Assembly (NCBI RefSeq): GCF_009498525.1
Contig: NZ_QSNT01000010.1
Location: 62,001 to 126,000 of the forward strand
DNA from: Rhizobium sp. ICMP 5592
Lineage (GTDB): Bacteria > Pseudomonadota > Alphaproteobacteria > Rhizobiales > Rhizobiaceae
Length of the DNA stretch: 64,000 nt
Direction: 5' to 3'
Position numbers and translations under genes: made by a program. The notes below the pieces were generated by a model that was given only the letters and a program-made list of their open reading frames with translations, did not search any database and was not told the origin of the DNA. Of this stretch, positions 62,674-64,000 are shown piece after piece. The stretch's first letter is position 1. Each line of letters begins with the position of its first letter.

Positions 62674-63990
62674 ATGTCTGCCGCTCGTGACCGTATCGTT
62701 CTCATCGCCTTTTCCGATCCAAACGCTTTCCACCAGGGTAATCCGGTTCGCCAGCGCGATCCAGACCGCTTCACAATCGATCAGTTTATCGCTCATGCGA
62801 AGCTCGCGGAAAGCGCGGGCTTCGACGCGATTTTCAAGCCCGATTTTCTTGGGCTCGATCCGCTGAAGGGCGATGTGCGGCCACGGGCCGGCTTCGAGCC
62901 GCTAACGCTGCTTGCAGCATTGTCACAGCATACCAAACGTCTGGGCCTGATCGTAACCGAGTCGACCTCCTACACCGAGCCATATAACGTTGCGCGTTAC
63001 TTTACGTCTTTGGACAATCTCTCTGGAGGCAGGGCGGCGTGGAATGTCGTCACCTCTTATTATGGCGAGGAAAACTTCGGAGACGGCAAACTCCTGCCGC
63101 TAAGGGAACGCTACCGCAAGGCGGACGAATACCTTCGCGTTACCGAGCGGCTTTGGAGCGGCTGGAAGGACGGTTCCACGGCCTATACGGCGGATGGACA
63201 CCGCTTCAACGGAGATCTTATCGATGAGACGGATTTCACCGGCGAATATTTCCGAGTTCGGCAGCCGTTGGATATTCCGCCCGGGCCGCAGCGTCGGCCG
63301 GTCATCGTTCAGGCGGGCGCTTCGGACGAAGGGTTGGATTTTGCTGCACGGCACGCCGAGATTGTGTTTACCGCCACCCCGGACATCGAAGCTGGCATAG
63401 CCTTCTATAAAGCTTTAAAAAGCAGGGTCGTTTCGCACGGGCGCGACGCCGACCATGTCAAGATATTGCCGGGCCTCAATATTTTTATCGCAGCGACGCT
63501 TGAACAGGCGCAGAAAATCTACAACAGCCAGTTCACTGACAGGAATTTGCTGAAATACCGCGATAAGATCGTGCGCGAGGCGCCGCTCTTCCGGCTTGGC
63601 GACTTGAACCTCGATGTGCCGATTCCTGAAAGCGCCATTCCGAGCGAGGAGGAACTGAACCAGGTCGAGCGTCGACGCAGTCGCGGCCTGCTCCTGCGCC
63701 GCTACCTGGCGCAACCGGGTGCGACGCTGCGTCAGGTTCTGTCGGGCATCTATGAATTTGGTCATCTGACGCTGATCGGCACGCCGCAATCGGTCGCCGA
63801 GGAGATTGCGCTCTGGTTCGAACAGGAAGCTTCTGATGGCTTCGTATTTAAGGGAGGCAATTCCTTTGCAACCATTGCCGAGGAAGTAATTCCCATTCTT
63901 CGTGCCAAGGGCGTATTCAAAGATCCGCGTTCGACCGGTTTGACCTTCCGGCAGGCACTTTTTGGCGTTGCAAATGGACCGATAACCTGA
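62674..63990 (+). CDS. FMN-dependent monooxygenase, NtaA/SnaA/DszA/SoxA family (second)
   Basis: 438 aa, complete: the stop lies ten bases before the window end. Family motifs: GFEPLTLLAALSQHTKRLGL, STSYTEPYNVARYFTSLDNL, GGRAAWNVVTS and RRPVIVQAGASDEGLDFAA. It shares the subfamily, not close sequence, with the protein at 54969 (for example FHQGNPVRQRDPDRFTIDQF is absent there), so the two likely use different substrates. It would need an FMN reductase encoded elsewhere. Confidence 0.9.
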   Translation: MSAARDRIVLIAFSDPNAFHQGNPVRQRDPDRFTIDQFIAHAKLAESAGFDAIFKPDFLGLDPLKGDVRPRAGFEPLTLLAALSQHTKRLGLIVTESTSYTEPYNVARYFTSLDNLSGGRAAWNVVTSYYGEENFGDGKLLPLRERYRKADEYLRVTERLWSGWKDGSTAYTADGHRFNGDLIDETDFTGEYFRVRQPLDIPPGPQRRPVIVQAGASDEGLDFAARHAEIVFTATPDIEAGIAFYKALKSRVVSHGRDADHVKILPGLNIFIAATLEQAQKIYNSQFTDRNLLKYRDKIVREAPLFRLGDLNLDVPIPESAIPSEEELNQVERRRSRGLLLRRYLAQPGATLRQVLSGIYEFGHLTLIGTPQSVAEEIALWFEQEASDGFVFKGGNSFATIAEEVIPILRAKGVFKDPRSTGLTFRQALFGVANGPIT

Positions 63991-64000
63991 AACTCGGGGG

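Noticed and set aside
1..64000. CRISPR arrays, tRNA or rRNA genes, phage or conjugation genes
   Set aside because: Looked for direct-repeat spacing, cloverleaf-like segments and hallmark proteins; none seen by eye, though short RNAs could be missed without a covariance search.

Overview
The window looks like accessory DNA from an alphaproteobacterium of the Rhizobiaceae type (Agrobacterium/Rhizobium). Evidence is the density of ABC importers and solo transcription factors, GC-rich codon use, substrate-binding proteins with twin-arginine leaders, and a galactitol-dehydrogenase/PfkB/GatZ-type sugar module like those known from Agrobacterium. No rRNA, tRNA, CRISPR array, replication gene or phage gene was seen. 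A megaplasmid or second chromosome is plausible, but that is inference.

Layout. 1-3403: two tandem nitrilases (one with a Tat leader, cut by the window edge), a divergent AraC regulator and an alpha/beta hydrolase. 3404-8044: a short-Q-loop cytochrome bd operon (cydA, cydB, small DUF2474-type protein) with an FNR/FixK-like box far upstream, a secreted small protein, a 3' remnant of poxB and a FUSC-type membrane protein. 8641-12569: LysR, DoxX, two-domain VOC dioxygenase, glutathionyl-hydroquinone reductase and an esterase, which together look like a quinone/hydroquinone detoxification operon. It is followed by a truncated luciferase-like monooxygenase fragment. 13039-17517: MFS transporter, GH3 beta-glucosidase and TetR, a glucoside uptake-and-cleavage unit.

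18083-32304: a nitrogen-compound block. A LuxR-type regulator diverges from two tandem arginase-superfamily proteins that have lost the same metal-binding His. They converge on a dipeptide/opine-type ABC importer. Upstream of that importer lies an amidase plus branched-chain/amide-type ABC importer operon. 32667-34433 is a scar zone with a decayed IS3-family element and a second transposase remnant.

34764-48540: a near mirror-image sugar/polyol locus. A ribose-type ABC importer on the minus strand and a paralogous one on the plus strand flank a D-tagatose 3-epimerase-like protein, ROK regulator, PfkB kinase, PF08013 (GatZ/KbaZ) protein and two polyol dehydrogenases. The parts suggest polyol to ketohexose to D-tagatose 6-phosphate to D-fructose 6-phosphate.

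48955-63990: TetR followed by a long plus-strand array. It holds two complete peptide/nickel-type ABC importers, each followed by an NtaA/SnaA/DszA-type flavin monooxygenase, with a cysteine-synthase-like PLP enzyme between them. This looks like import of organosulfur compounds, oxidative C-S cleavage and sulfur capture as cysteine. All functions are read from sequence alone; substrates are inferred.
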